NCBI GenBank assembly: GCA_963810905.1 | Contig: CAWEPG010000005.1 | Location: 11,428 to 75,427, forward strand | DNA length: 64,000 nucleotides | Direction of reading: 5' to 3' | Source of the DNA: CAWBAT01 sp963810905 | GTDB taxonomy: Bacteria; Acidobacteriota; Terriglobia; Versatilivoradales; Versatilivoraceae | Part shown: in pieces, positions 45,194-53,917 of the stretch | Layout of the letters: every line of letters begins with the position of its first letter | Numbering within the stretch: the stretch's first letter is position 1 | Position numbers and translations under genes: made by a program | Notes under the pieces: model-generated | What the model was told of the DNA's origin: nothing | The model's input: the letters and a program-made list of their open reading frames with translations, nothing else | Database searches by the model: none

Positions 45194-45724
45194 AAACGGA
45201 CGTCAGGTGATTCTATAATGGGCGGGGCCTCACCAACCTCGCCTTCCTTTGCCTTTTGATCGTCTCCTGCCTGAGTGTCAGAGAGGGCAGCGTCTCGGCC
45301 TTTTTCGAGCTATTCCTGGTTGGGGGCAAGTAAGCAGACCTTGCCCCTCTCCAATGTCAACAAGGGAGGTGGCGATGGCGATCGCCTCAGCAACGACACA
45401 CATCAAATGGTTTGATTTGAAAATTCAAGTTCTGGCTTCTGCGAATGCTTGGTCCGCTCGCTCATCATAAATATAAATGGGTGATCTCCGTGAGAAATAG
45501 TCTCTTGCAGAGAGAACCCTCTGGGTCAAATGAAGGAGCACTGCCATTTTGCAGGGTACATGCATAGCATTTTGTTCCAGCATTTTGTTCCACAACAGCT
45601 ACACACTTCAGTTGATAATGGGTGGTGGTAAAGCTACCCGAAAACCCTGTTATTATGAGATTATCAGGGCAAATTTGCCTGATAATCAATATTAGGCCGC
45701 GGAGACACCCACGAGGATCACGTC
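45194..45724. other. Intergenic region with a dyad element
   Basis: No gene supported; short ORFs on both strands have no motif. The dyad at 45657-45685 is the main feature and lies just before the ICMT-like gene. Confidence 0.35.
45657..45685. promoter_or_regulatory. Dyad upstream of the ICMT-like gene
   Basis: GATTATCAGG and CCTGATAATC form a perfect 10-bp inverted repeat around GCAAATTTG, which is itself near-palindromic. It ends 39 bases before the ATG at 45725 and has no T-run, so an operator is the likelier reading. Confidence 0.4.
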
Positions 45725-46153
45725 ATGATCGCTTCAGCTTTACCACTTCTGGTCGTAATCGCCGCGCTTGTCGTGCTTGGCGTCACAGGTAACCTGTTTG
45801 CCGCCTCACCTCTCGTCATTGTGGCCCAAGCCGGGGCGGTAGGGTTGAGCGTCTGGGCGCGGCGCTCATTCCAGAAGGGCGCGTTTCGAGTGACGGCGAC
45901 ACCTGGTAGCAATTCGATCATAAAAGGCGGTCCGTATCACTTCGTTCGGCACCCGATGTACGCAGCGGCGCTACTCTTTATTTGGACTGCTGTGGTCAGT
46001 CATTTGTCGTTATTCACTCTGGCGATCGGCGTCGTGGTAGCCACAGTGGTCATCACCCGGGTCATCGTCGAAGAACGGCTGCTTCGCGCGCGGTATCCCG
46101 AGTACGACGACTACGCCCGATCTACGAAGGCGTTGGTCCCGTATGTGTTCTGA
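45725..46153 (+). CDS. ICMT-like membrane methyltransferase family protein
   Basis: 142 residues. Two or three hydrophobic segments precede the SAM-binding motif of the isoprenylcysteine carboxyl methyltransferase / phospholipid methyltransferase group: GGPYHFVRHPMYAAALL, then VEERLLRARYPEYDDYAR. Bacterial members methylate lipids or unknown small molecules; the length is short for the family (about 150-200). GAGGAT precedes the ATG and a strong dyad lies upstream. It is followed 129 bases later by the diguanylate cyclase on the same strand. Confidence 0.85.
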   Translation: MIASALPLLVVIAALVVLGVTGNLFAASPLVIVAQAGAVGLSVWARRSFQKGAFRVTATPGSNSIIKGGPYHFVRHPMYAAALLFIWTAVVSHLSLFTLAIGVVVATVVITRVIVEERLLRARYPEYDDYARSTKALVPYVF

Positions 46154-46282
46154 GGTGGTTTAGGACGTTGCGACCTAACATTTATAAGGACTCCCTGAGT
46201 CAAGCTGACGGTCGCGTTTTCTCCCTGCAGCTTATCAGCCGTTCGTTTACCCGTTTCCCCCGATTTGTGAACAAAGTGACAA

Positions 46283-47173
46283 ATGGCTATGGACTTTCTA
46301 GCGAGTCTTGAGAAACAAGGTAAGCTCTTCTGGATAGTCGTCGGATTCGCGCTTATCGGATGCGTAGGCACTCTTGACTCATTGACGGATCATGAATTTT
46401 CATTTTCGTTGTTCTATTTGATTCCGATCTCGCTATTGACCTGGCTCACAGGCCGGCGACTCGGAATTTTGGCATCTTTTGCCAGTGCCTTAGTTTGGCT
46501 TATTACCGAACTGACGCCTGGGAACTCATACTCACATCCTCTCATTCATGCTTGGAATTTCCTCATTAGACTCAGTTTGTTCGATGTCGCCACGCTCCTG
46601 TTTTCAGCATTAAGAAAATCACTGGAACATGAAAGAGAATTGGCCCAGACAGACTATTTGACAGGGGCCATGAATTCACGTGCTTTCTTTGAATTGATAA
46701 AGACGGAAATTAACCGCGTTCAGAGATATGAACATCCGTTTACGATAGCCTATATTGACATTGACAACTTTAAGACTGTGAATGACCAGATCGGACATAC
46801 CGCAGGTGACCAAGTTCTCCGGGCAGTAGTTAATCAGGCCAGAGCGCATATGCGGAAAACCGATGTGGTTGCACGGCTCGGTGGCGATGAATTTGCGTTG
46901 CTATTGCCCGAAACCGACCTGGAATCTGCGCAAGTTGTCCTTTCTAAAATTCGAGGCGGCATGTTAGCTGGCATGCAACAAAGCGATTGGCCAGTGACTT
47001 TTAGCATTGGGGTATTGACGTGTATTGGTGAGCCACCTTCACCAGACGAACTATTCAAACTGGTCGATGAGTTGATGTACTCAGTAAAGCGTGGCAGCAA
47101 AAATGCCATCAAATACTCGACTTTGAGCTGGCCAACCCGAGCGTTCAGCCGATCAGCCAAGGTGGAGCACTGA
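46283..47173 (+). CDS. Membrane-bound diguanylate cyclase (GGDEF)
   Basis: 296 residues. Residues about 10-115 contain four to five hydrophobic segments (FWIVVGFALIGCVG, SLFYLIPISLLTWLTG) forming a small membrane sensor. The GGDEF domain spans about 120-290 with the active site G200-G-D-E-F204 and an allosteric I-site R191-K-T-D194 five residues before it, so the product c-di-GMP should inhibit it. The FTIAYIDIDNFKTVND metal-site block is intact. No sensory ligand can be named. It is probably active. A possible group II intron remnant begins just after its stop. Confidence 0.92.
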   Translation: MAMDFLASLEKQGKLFWIVVGFALIGCVGTLDSLTDHEFSFSLFYLIPISLLTWLTGRRLGILASFASALVWLITELTPGNSYSHPLIHAWNFLIRLSLFDVATLLFSALRKSLEHERELAQTDYLTGAMNSRAFFELIKTEINRVQRYEHPFTIAYIDIDNFKTVNDQIGHTAGDQVLRAVVNQARAHMRKTDVVARLGGDEFALLLPETDLESAQVVLSKIRGGMLAGMQQSDWPVTFSIGVLTCIGEPPSPDELFKLVDELMYSVKRGSKNAIKYSTLSWPTRAFSRSAKVEH

Positions 47174-47183
47174 TATGAGCCGT

Positions 47184-47560
47184 GTGTGCCGATCAGGTCG
47201 AACAGATAGAGCGTGAAAGTCCCTTTCGCAACCTGATGAAGGGGTAGTGATACCAAAGCGCAAGGGCCAGGGTTACAAAACTGGGTTACGCAGATCAGCA
47301 TAACCGGTTTTGTAAGAGGGATGAAGCGCCGAAGCACAGTTGTTGGGGTTTGACCCTCAAGCAACCGATCCAGCGAACCCGCCAAGCAGTGCGAAGATTG
47401 ATCTCTAAAACGTGAGAGTGGAAATATTGTGTGGAACCCAAGAGATGAACTGACTCTTTCTCTTGACCTCTACTTCCTTGGTGCTAACCCAGTTCATACT
47501 TTGGACGGGAATCCCGTGGTCGTAGCCCTCAGCGACACACTCATCCCCCAGAGCCAGCTT
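47184..47560 (+). ncRNA. Probable group II intron 5' (domain I) remnant
   Basis: The stretch starts GTGTGCC, fitting the GUGYG 5' end of group II introns, 10 bases after the diguanylate cyclase stop. It continues with elements that resemble domain I of bacterial introns as I recall them (GTGAAAGTCCC, CAACCTGATGAAGGGG, TTTTGTAAGAGGGATGAAG, CCGATCCAGCGAACCC). No reverse transcriptase ORF and no domain V hairpin follow, since the Flp gene lies next on the other strand, so it would be a truncated copy. Assignment is by pattern memory; the exact right end is unknown. Confidence 0.45.
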
Positions 47561-47590
47561 TAACTTTTGCAATTAAGCAAAAGAGCTCGA

Positions 47591-47764
47591 TTAAGAGCCC
47601 GATTCCAGAGTAGATTTCGCCCTGACAAAGACGTTGCTTATAGCCTGTCCTAATACAGGAAGCGCTGTGATAGCCGCAAGAGCCAGGAACACTAGCAACA
47701 GTGCATACTCGACCAGATCTTGCCCTTCTTCTTCATAGACGAATCTCTTGATTAACTCTGACAT
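47591..47764 (-). CDS. Flp-type pilin, orphan
   Basis: 57 residues: MSELIKRFVYEEEGQDLVEYA followed by one hydrophobic helix (ALLLVFLALAAITALPVLG) and a short tail. The Gly-Gln-Asp-Leu-Val-Glu-Tyr processing site with hydrophobic run is diagnostic of Flp/Fap pilins exported by the Tad system. GGAGG lies 9 bases before the ATG at 47764. No tad genes are in the window, so it depends on an apparatus encoded elsewhere, or is a stray copy. Confidence 0.88.
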   Translation of the reverse strand: MSELIKRFVYEEEGQDLVEYALLLVFLALAAITALPVLGQAISNVFVRAKSTLESGS

Positions 47765-48045
47765 TGATATTTACCTCCAAGGTAAAGTGCCCTCTCAACA
47801 ATCTGGCATTTTTAGAAGCCAATCGGGGAAAAGAAAACGGCTGTTCACAATGCCTTTTATTTCTCAATGCAATATCTCAAACGACTACCATTTGCAAAAA
47901 AGATTTCACATAAAAGAATAGATTGTTTCCAACATTTTTTCGATCAGACAATAACAAATGTGTCACCAGTTCATGAAACTCTGTAAGCTCTTAGAAGTTC
48001 AGAATAAGGAAGAGGCAATCTCATTCAGTTTGCCGACCAATATTG

Positions 48046-48357
48046 CTATTTTGGGGTCCTCTTAGGCACGTTCGGGCTGATCACAGTTCTCCTACGTTCA
48101 ATCCCTTCTGGTGGTGCCGTCAGTCGCACTCTGCGGTCTCTGATGATCCCCTTATTGAGTAACACACTGACAACATTTCTACGGTCTTCATCGAGCACAC
48201 GAACAACGTCCGATATACTGTATTGATGATTTACGAAAAGATTACAGATAGTCACAGCTCTCTTACTCTTTGGATCAAGGTTCGAGGTGTCGGACGGCAA
48301 GGTGAAACCTACCCGGACGTGAAAACCATCTCGCTCCTGAGATATCGATTGGTTCAT
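48046..48357 (-). CDS. Small helix-turn-helix-like protein, paralogue of the protein at 6180
   Basis: 103 residues. The middle (about 35-77: ICNLFVNHQYSISDVVRVL, then RRNVVSVLLNKGIIRDRR) matches the 6180-6494 protein in spacing and key residues, so both share an HTH-like fold. The C-terminal tail is basic and proline-rich (ERRRTVISPNVPKRTPK). GAGGAGG precedes the ATG at 48357. It diverges from the nuclease gene with only about 26 bases between the starts. A regulator of its neighbour is plausible but unproven. Confidence 0.6.
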   Translation of the reverse strand: MNQSISQERDGFHVRVGFTLPSDTSNLDPKSKRAVTICNLFVNHQYSISDVVRVLDEDRRNVVSVLLNKGIIRDRRVRLTAPPEGIERRRTVISPNVPKRTPK

Positions 48358-48383
48358 GAGAAGTTCCTCCTCTCATCGTGAAG

Positions 48384-48968
48384 ATGATTGGAATATTTTG
48401 TAAAAGTTGGGCGGTATTGCCGAGATTACTGTCTTTCATCGGCACTGGGCTGGGAATCTTTAATTTTCTGGTGCTGAGCACCGAGATTCGTGCAGATGAT
48501 TTCTCTGGCCGTGTCGTCAGCACCTCTGATAGGGACACCATCCGCGTCATGCACGATGGCAGATCTGAGAAAATCAGGCTCTACGGCATTGATTCTCCTG
48601 AAAAGGGGCAAGCATTCGGCAACAGAGCCAAGCAATTTGTCGCCACACTGGCATTCGGCAAAAAGGTCAAAGTCGAAGTCAAGGACCAGGAGCGTTATGG
48701 GCGGACGGTTGCTGATGCAAATTTGCTAGATGGAAGAAATCTGAACCATGAGATCGTGAAGGCGGGCTTTGCGCCGTGGTTCAGGAAGTATGCGCCGAAG
48801 GACAAAGAGTTAGACTCGCTGGAATCTGAAGCAAGGCATGCCAAGCGCGGTTTGTGGGCGGAGTATCGAGAACCTGTGCCACCGTGGGATTACCTCACAC
48901 TGATGAGGCAGGGCAGACCTGGTGAGGTGAATGAAAAGAATGACAGCGCGCGCATTTCTTCATCCTAA
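48384..48968 (+). CDS. Staphylococcal-nuclease-like protein, exported
   Basis: 194 residues from ATG 48384; a GTG at 48378 is also in frame and neither has a good ribosome binding site. A hydrophobic N-terminus (about 14-35) suggests secretion or anchoring. The SNase fold retains the catalytic set: D51 in SDRDTIRV, R65 with D70 and E73 in KIRLYGIDSPEK, and R107 in ERYGRTVAD. It should cut DNA or RNA with Ca2+. A close paralogue runs off the window at 63578. It diverges from the small HTH gene. Confidence 0.9.
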   Translation: MIGIFCKSWAVLPRLLSFIGTGLGIFNFLVLSTEIRADDFSGRVVSTSDRDTIRVMHDGRSEKIRLYGIDSPEKGQAFGNRAKQFVATLAFGKKVKVEVKDQERYGRTVADANLLDGRNLNHEIVKAGFAPWFRKYAPKDKELDSLESEARHAKRGLWAEYREPVPPWDYLTLMRQGRPGEVNEKNDSARISSS

Positions 48969-49276
48969 CAAAAACTCGAATCGCCTGGAGTTGTATCACG
49001 AATTAGCCATTTTCCAGGGACAGACTACCTGAAGAGGTCTCGTCGTTGATGCCGAGCCTTTCGAACTCGCATGGATCGATGTCTGGTGCTGCTGCGGGAG
49101 CCCGAACTTGCATCCTTCCCCACAGTTAGCTGGCATTTTTCAGCACTTAAAATTCCCTGTAATTTGGCGATTCCCGGGGCGGCGGCTTTTTGACGACAGA
49201 CAGAACGCTACGCTAAATCAATCCGAATGCCTGATTTCTTTTTACCTATATAATTGTCTTGCTTACTTGCTTTGAA
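48969..49276. other. Convergent intergenic region
   Basis: About 308 bases between the nuclease and the adenylation-ATP-grasp gene, which converge. No terminator, gene or repeat is recognised. Confidence 0.35.
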
Positions 49277-52228
49277 TCATCTATCGATGTTCTGCTCAAG
49301 ATTCGCCAGCTTCTGTGTTTGCTCGGCTAGAACGTATGCGGCTTTTCGTAAGCCGTCGAACTGTGATGCCACATCGACCATGAAATCCTCTGAGAACTGT
49401 CTACTAAAATTCCAATTGTGACCTAATGCGTTAACCTCCGTCACGAACAGTCGCCCGGTGCTGGCTTCTTTCAATACATCGACACCCAACAACGGCAAGT
49501 CAGGAAATGCGCGGGCAGCGCGTTCACCAAACCGAATGATATCGGCATCATCACAGCACTCAGCGTTGGAGTCGCGTACGTTGGCGACGATTGACGGGCT
49601 ATTACCCAATGGTCCTCTCGAGTCGAAATCGTTGGGTCCGCTCAGAACAGGTCGGTTTTTATTGCCTGTCAGCCGCATGCAATAGAGCACGCGACCGAAC
49701 AGGGTATTAACGCGGTAGCTGACTGGCCAGAGGCCGGTATAGATAAATTCCTGCACTAGCAAGACGGGACTGGGGCCCGCGGCCGCAGTCACTATGTGTT
49801 TCCAGCGAACCCGCCTACGTTTGACAATGCGCACCTCGGCACCTTTGGCCCCGTAGTCGGGCTTGCGCACGACATAATCGCCGAAGCCATCGAGGTTGGG
49901 AATTTCTCCTTCCCGTAGGGTTACCCAACTCGGCACGGAGATACCGGCTTCAGCAAGTATCGAGTACTCCTCGCTCTTACTCAGCGGAAAACCACAGGCG
50001 ATACGGCCGGGAATACGCGGTCGATTGCGGATCAAAGCCGGTGAAAAGAAAAGTGTCGGTCGGTTGGGCAGCTCGACCGACCATCGGGGCTTGTCCTCGA
50101 CGATCGCCGTGTGAATCGTCGGATCGAGTTCCTCGACCAGGCGGGAGACCCTTTCATAACTGTCCCGATCGCCGTCGTCGCCGAGAAACAAGACGAGATT
50201 GCAATAGCGTGCGCCGAATAGGGGAGACGGATCTGTGGGACAAGCAAAGTCGCTCGTAACAGTTGGAACTCTCTGATCTATCGCAGTGGCGAGAGGATCC
50301 TGCAGGGCTGAAGCCGGATTTGATACATTCGCCACTACGACAGGTTTGGCAATGAACGGCGTTCTGTCCTCGGTAGAGGCGAGAGCCTCAATTCGCTCCG
50401 CGAGCCTTGCGATGGTCGGGTGATCTAAAACTTCCGCCACCGATAAGTTCAGGCCCAGGTCCATGTGGAGCCTGGAAATTAAGCGCATGGCACTCAATGA
50501 GTGCCCTCCCAGGTCCATGAAGTGATCGTGCACACCTACTCGAGTTAAACCAAGAATTTCGCACCAATACTCCGCGAGCACAGTTTCCGAATGAGTTCGC
50601 GGGGCAAAGGCATCCTTCCGTACCTCGTCAGGCGTCTCTTCGGGTTCGGGGAGCATCCGCCGGTCGACTTTCCCAGTTTCCGTGAGGGGAAGTTTTTTGA
50701 TGACCACAAACTTTGCCGGAATAAACTCTAACGGTAATCGCTCACGGAGATAGGCTCGCATTTCCGGAGCCGCCGGTGGATATTCCGTTTCGGGAACAAC
50801 ATATGCAACCAGTGAAGGCTCGCCATCTCCGACTTGGCGAACGGTTACAGCGCACGCCGCTACCAGTGGGTAACCCGTGAGCGCATCCTCGACCTCTTGC
50901 GGTACTACCCGGACACCTCGAATTTTTACTTGATCATCGCGCCGCCCTATTAGCCGATAGAGCCCATTCTCGATTTCAATACCGAGATCACCGGTCCGAT
51001 AAAAGAGCGTCCGGCCGCAACCAGGTGCATTCAGTTCAATAAAGGCGTTTCGGGTCGCCTCGTCATCGCGGAAGTAGCCCAAGCTTAAAGTCGGTCCACC
51101 GATTAGAATCTCACCGATTTGTCCGGGCACACAGCGTTTGCCGTGCTCATCTATTAGAAGGATGTCCACGCCCGGCAATGGCCGCCCGATGGGGATAAAG
51201 TCGCGCTTAAGGTCGGCCGGTTCTACTATGTGGTAGAACTGCATCATCGTGGCTTCGGTGGGCCCATAGAGGTTGACCAATTGGGTGTTGGTTTTGAAGC
51301 GCCTCCGCCAGCGAGACACGAGCGAAACATGCAAAAATTCACCGGAAATCAGGGCTAGTCGAAGATCCGGGAGGCGCCGGATCCGAGGTGGCGTGCTTAC
51401 TAACGAATTCAAAAGGGTCGGTCCACAATGCATGAGGTTGATCTTCGCATCACGAAGCCATTCGAGGAGTGTTTCCGGCATCAGACGCGCTGGTCGATCT
51501 GGGGGGATGCAGATGGTTCCCCCTGCGCAGAGCGGAACAAAGATGTCCCTAAAATACGGATCGAATGTTGGCGTGATCAGCTGGCTCACGCGACAGCCAC
51601 GGGGAATCTGAAAGGCCTCGATCTCCCAGGCAATACGCCTCGCCAACTTATCTAAACTTCCGGCTACGCCTTTCGGCTGTCCTGTGGAGCCGGAAGTGAA
51701 ATAAACATATGACGGTACGTCAATCGGCGAGACGAAGATCTCGGTTGGAGGAGGGACGCGAGTCAGTGACGATTCCCCGTCAGGTATGCATTCACTTGTT
51801 ATCGGAACTGTCAGTACCGGAGTTGGCTCATCCAGACCCGCGGCCAAACTCTTGACTGCGGTATAGTTTGATGTGCTAGTCAGAAACATTTTTGGTTTGA
51901 GCCATTTAACGATAAGGCGCAGCCGTTCCGCTGGCGAGTCATCATTCAGCGGTACGAAGATACAACCCGCCTCTAACACTCCAAGCATTACAGTGACGAG
52001 GGCAACCCGATCCGGGACCATGACGACGATCGCTTCACTGGGCGCGCAGGAGGATCCTCTTATCATTGCCGCAATGGAGTTGGCTAGACGGCCCAGTTCG
52101 GCGTAACTTACGCGTCTCTTTCCCGACTCGATAGCAAGGGCCGCGGGATGATCGCGACACTCGGTCCGGACCTGTTCGAGCAGGTTGAGCAATGCATTAA
52201 CAGCGGTGTGCGACTCAATGTATCCCAT
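49277..52228 (-). CDS. Adenylation domain - carrier protein - ATP-grasp fusion (NRPS-like)
   Basis: 983 residues. Residues about 1-535 form an NRPS adenylation domain with all core motifs: YFTSGSTGQPKGVAGS, LITPTFDPYFRDIFVPL, VNLYGPTEATMM, YRTGDLGIE, RRDDQVKIRGVRV and LPLTETGKVDRRML. FDPYF carries the Asp that grips the amino group, so an alpha-amino acid is the likely substrate. A carrier protein follows (about 545-620) with Ser577 in DLGGHSLSAMR for phosphopantetheine. Residues about 680-975 are ATP-grasp-like (YVVRKPDYGAKGAEVRIV, VLLVQEFIYTGLWPVSYRVN, TEVNALGHNWNFSRQF). No condensation or thioesterase domain. The start at 52228 lacks a good ribosome binding site. The ATP-grasp probably ligates the activated or a second substrate. 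Confidence 0.88.
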   Translation of the reverse strand: MGYIESHTAVNALLNLLEQVRTECRDHPAALAIESGKRRVSYAELGRLANSIAAMIRGSSCAPSEAIVVMVPDRVALVTVMLGVLEAGCIFVPLNDDSPAERLRLIVKWLKPKMFLTSTSNYTAVKSLAAGLDEPTPVLTVPITSECIPDGESSLTRVPPPTEIFVSPIDVPSYVYFTSGSTGQPKGVAGSLDKLARRIAWEIEAFQIPRGCRVSQLITPTFDPYFRDIFVPLCAGGTICIPPDRPARLMPETLLEWLRDAKINLMHCGPTLLNSLVSTPPRIRRLPDLRLALISGEFLHVSLVSRWRRRFKTNTQLVNLYGPTEATMMQFYHIVEPADLKRDFIPIGRPLPGVDILLIDEHGKRCVPGQIGEILIGGPTLSLGYFRDDEATRNAFIELNAPGCGRTLFYRTGDLGIEIENGLYRLIGRRDDQVKIRGVRVVPQEVEDALTGYPLVAACAVTVRQVGDGEPSLVAYVVPETEYPPAAPEMRAYLRERLPLEFIPAKFVVIKKLPLTETGKVDRRMLPEPEETPDEVRKDAFAPRTHSETVLAEYWCEILGLTRVGVHDHFMDLGGHSLSAMRLISRLHMDLGLNLSVAEVLDHPTIARLAERIEALASTEDRTPFIAKPVVVANVSNPASALQDPLATAIDQRVPTVTSDFACPTDPSPLFGARYCNLVLFLGDDGDRDSYERVSRLVEELDPTIHTAIVEDKPRWSVELPNRPTLFFSPALIRNRPRIPGRIACGFPLSKSEEYSILAEAGISVPSWVTLREGEIPNLDGFGDYVVRKPDYGAKGAEVRIVKRRRVRWKHIVTAAAGPSPVLLVQEFIYTGLWPVSYRVNTLFGRVLYCMRLTGNKNRPVLSGPNDFDSRGPLGNSPSIVANVRDSNAECCDDADIIRFGERAARAFPDLPLLGVDVLKEASTGRLFVTEVNALGHNWNFSRQFSEDFMVDVASQFDGLRKAAYVLAEQTQKLANLEQNIDR

Positions 52229-52767
52229 AGATTGCGTTAGATGCGAGTGGATCTCAAGGATTAGGTCTCGTTTTTGATGGTTCTCTAACTTTGAATAGGC
52301 CTCTTAACGAACTGCCTCAGTTCGCCTGCGACCCATCCAGCCAATTACTCTATGTGAGTCTTCTTGACAGATCACTCTTGGTCAGGAATCGAAAATTCTT
52401 GTAGTCGGAGACGTTGACTTCCCTTCGACGGGTGGTCCGAACAAGCTGCAATTTTCATGATGGTTCCCCGGCTCCAAGGAATCGCTCAGCTTCCGAAATG
52501 GGGTGATCATGTCAACCTCGGCCCCGCCCAGAGCATAGGGTGGATCACAGGGGGGAGCTTAAACCCAAACAACGTTAATTTGCACTGGGATTTTACTCCC
52601 AAACGATGTGAATTTGCACAAACGTCTAGAGCAATTTTCGATAGTCTCAGGCCCACCAGCCGCTGGAATACTCTCCATATCCTCTAACAGGTGTTTAGGG
52701 TCCGGAATTGGATCTGACCCAAGCAGTGCACTGCGAAGCTGCAAGGGTAAATTGAGGGGGTGTTGAT

Positions 52768-52795
52768 GGGGTTACAGTACCAACAACAGTACAAA
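52768..52795. repeat. Att-associated motif, copy 2
   Basis: 25 of 28 positions match 43996-44023, including GGGGTTAC and AGTACAAA. It lies 45 bases left of the second tRNA-like fragment, whereas copy 1 lies right of the first fragment, as if the two flank one former element. Confidence 0.55.
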
Positions 52796-52840
52796 GAGGT
52801 TTTCACTTGGGAAGAACCCACCACAAGTTGTTAATAAGGT

Positions 52841-52885
52841 TGGTACGCCCGGCAAGATTCGAACTTGCGCCCCCCTGATTCGTGG
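52841..52885 (-). repeat. tRNA-Arg-like 3' half, att site copy 2
   Basis: Matches the other two copies with one substitution in the variable loop and one at the anticodon-loop edge. T-arm, acceptor 3' strand and CCA are intact; the 5' tRNA half is missing. A short hairpin CGTGG / CCACG (52881-52898) adjoins it on the left-arm side of the tRNA. Confidence 0.75.
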
Positions 52886-53393
52886 TTCTGAAGCCACGCC
52901 ACATCAAAAAGATAGAGGTGGTCACACTGATTGTGACGATGTGTAATGCGGCGTGAGGCAATAGAGCGATTTAAAGCGGTTAACAGGGGTATTATGCTCT
53001 TGAAATCAGATTTCGCAAAATCAGTATTACTGGGTCACGCCTAGTCTTGGGCACAGCAAGTAGGCGCATGAAATCGATGGGCCAGGCTTTCATCCCACCT
53101 CCACATCGGTATTCCAAGGGTAGTTACGGCACAATCCATGTCACAAAAAAAGCCGGGTGAGTTCTGGGCAAAATAAGAGGCCGGTGGCCCCAAAAGTTTA
53201 TACGAAAGGCCACCCTAGAGCAGATAGGTACATATACCAGACCTCTCACGCGTGAGGCTGTGTCCGTTGTGAACAATTCGCCTAAATCCATCCTTAAGGA
53301 ATTTTTGCAGTCAGACAATGGCGAATCGCTATTGAGTTCAAACACATAATGATTTGGAGAATTGCTCACAATTTTGGAATAGAAGAGCAACTC

Positions 53394-53441
53394 CGCACCC
53401 CAGGCGCACCCAAATGTAGGCAAAAAGAGAGTAAGGCTTTG
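53394..53441. repeat. 48-bp repeat beside att, copy 1
   Basis: About 40 of 48 positions match 55929-55976 (CAGGCGCA, AAAAGAGAGTA shared). It lies about 510 bases right of att copy 2, and its partner lies 85 bases right of att copy 3, supporting repeated use of one attachment region. Confidence 0.55.
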
Positions 53442-53813
53442 AAACGCAAGAAATCCATCAATCAATGGATTCCAGCGAGTCTCTTGCTCTTTGACGCTCG
53501 CACTGAATAGCAGGAAGTTACCCCACATTACGATACAAACTAGCACCAGAATTGCCACTAGTATTCCGAAGGGAGTTGTAGCTTATCGAAGCTGAGACGA
53601 AACCGGAATCCGGGACCGAAGGAGAGGTGGGCGGAGAAACAGTTTACAGAAATGACGTACGCGAAAGCTGGTAAGTATATGGGGCCTGCACATATGAGAC
53701 ACACTTCCAAACAATCACTACTTTTCACAACAAACGATTGCGAGGTATGCGGAAGAGCATTTGGGATTATTGATGGAAGGCGTCCGTTTGTTTAACTTAA
53801 GAATTTTTCCTTC

Positions 53814-53842
53814 TTGACGCTACATTGAAATTTTGATATGGA
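53814..53842 (+). promoter_or_regulatory. Candidate promoter of the PqqD-like gene
   Basis: TTGACG and TATGGA are 17 bases apart and lie about 75 bases before the PqqD-like start. The -35 is good and the -10 weak; it is a guess from sequence. Confidence 0.3.
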
Positions 53843-53917
53843 AAAGCGTAAATATGTATTGTTGGCATCTAATTGGTAAGTATTAGCGCATTCGATTCGA
53901 ATTTAAGATCATGCGTG

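Larger units (their letters stand above)
52229..53917. other. Gene-poor segment around the second att copy
   Basis: 1.7 kb without a secure gene. It holds an att-associated motif (52768-52795), the second tRNA-Arg-like fragment (52841-52885), a related motif (53106-53148), the left R48 repeat (53394-53441) and a candidate promoter (53814-53842). An ORF at 53124-53558 (minus, 144 residues, two hydrophobic runs) and a 33-residue ORF at 53694-53795 with NDCEVCGRAFG are both weak. Confidence 0.5.

Noticed and set aside
52841..52885. Functional tRNA-Arg gene
   Set aside because: Only the 3' half is present at all three sites; no 5' acceptor strand or D-arm can be found upstream.
53124..53558. 144-residue ORF right of the second att copy
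   Set aside because: Overlaps two att-associated repeats and has no family similarity I recognise; likely open by chance.
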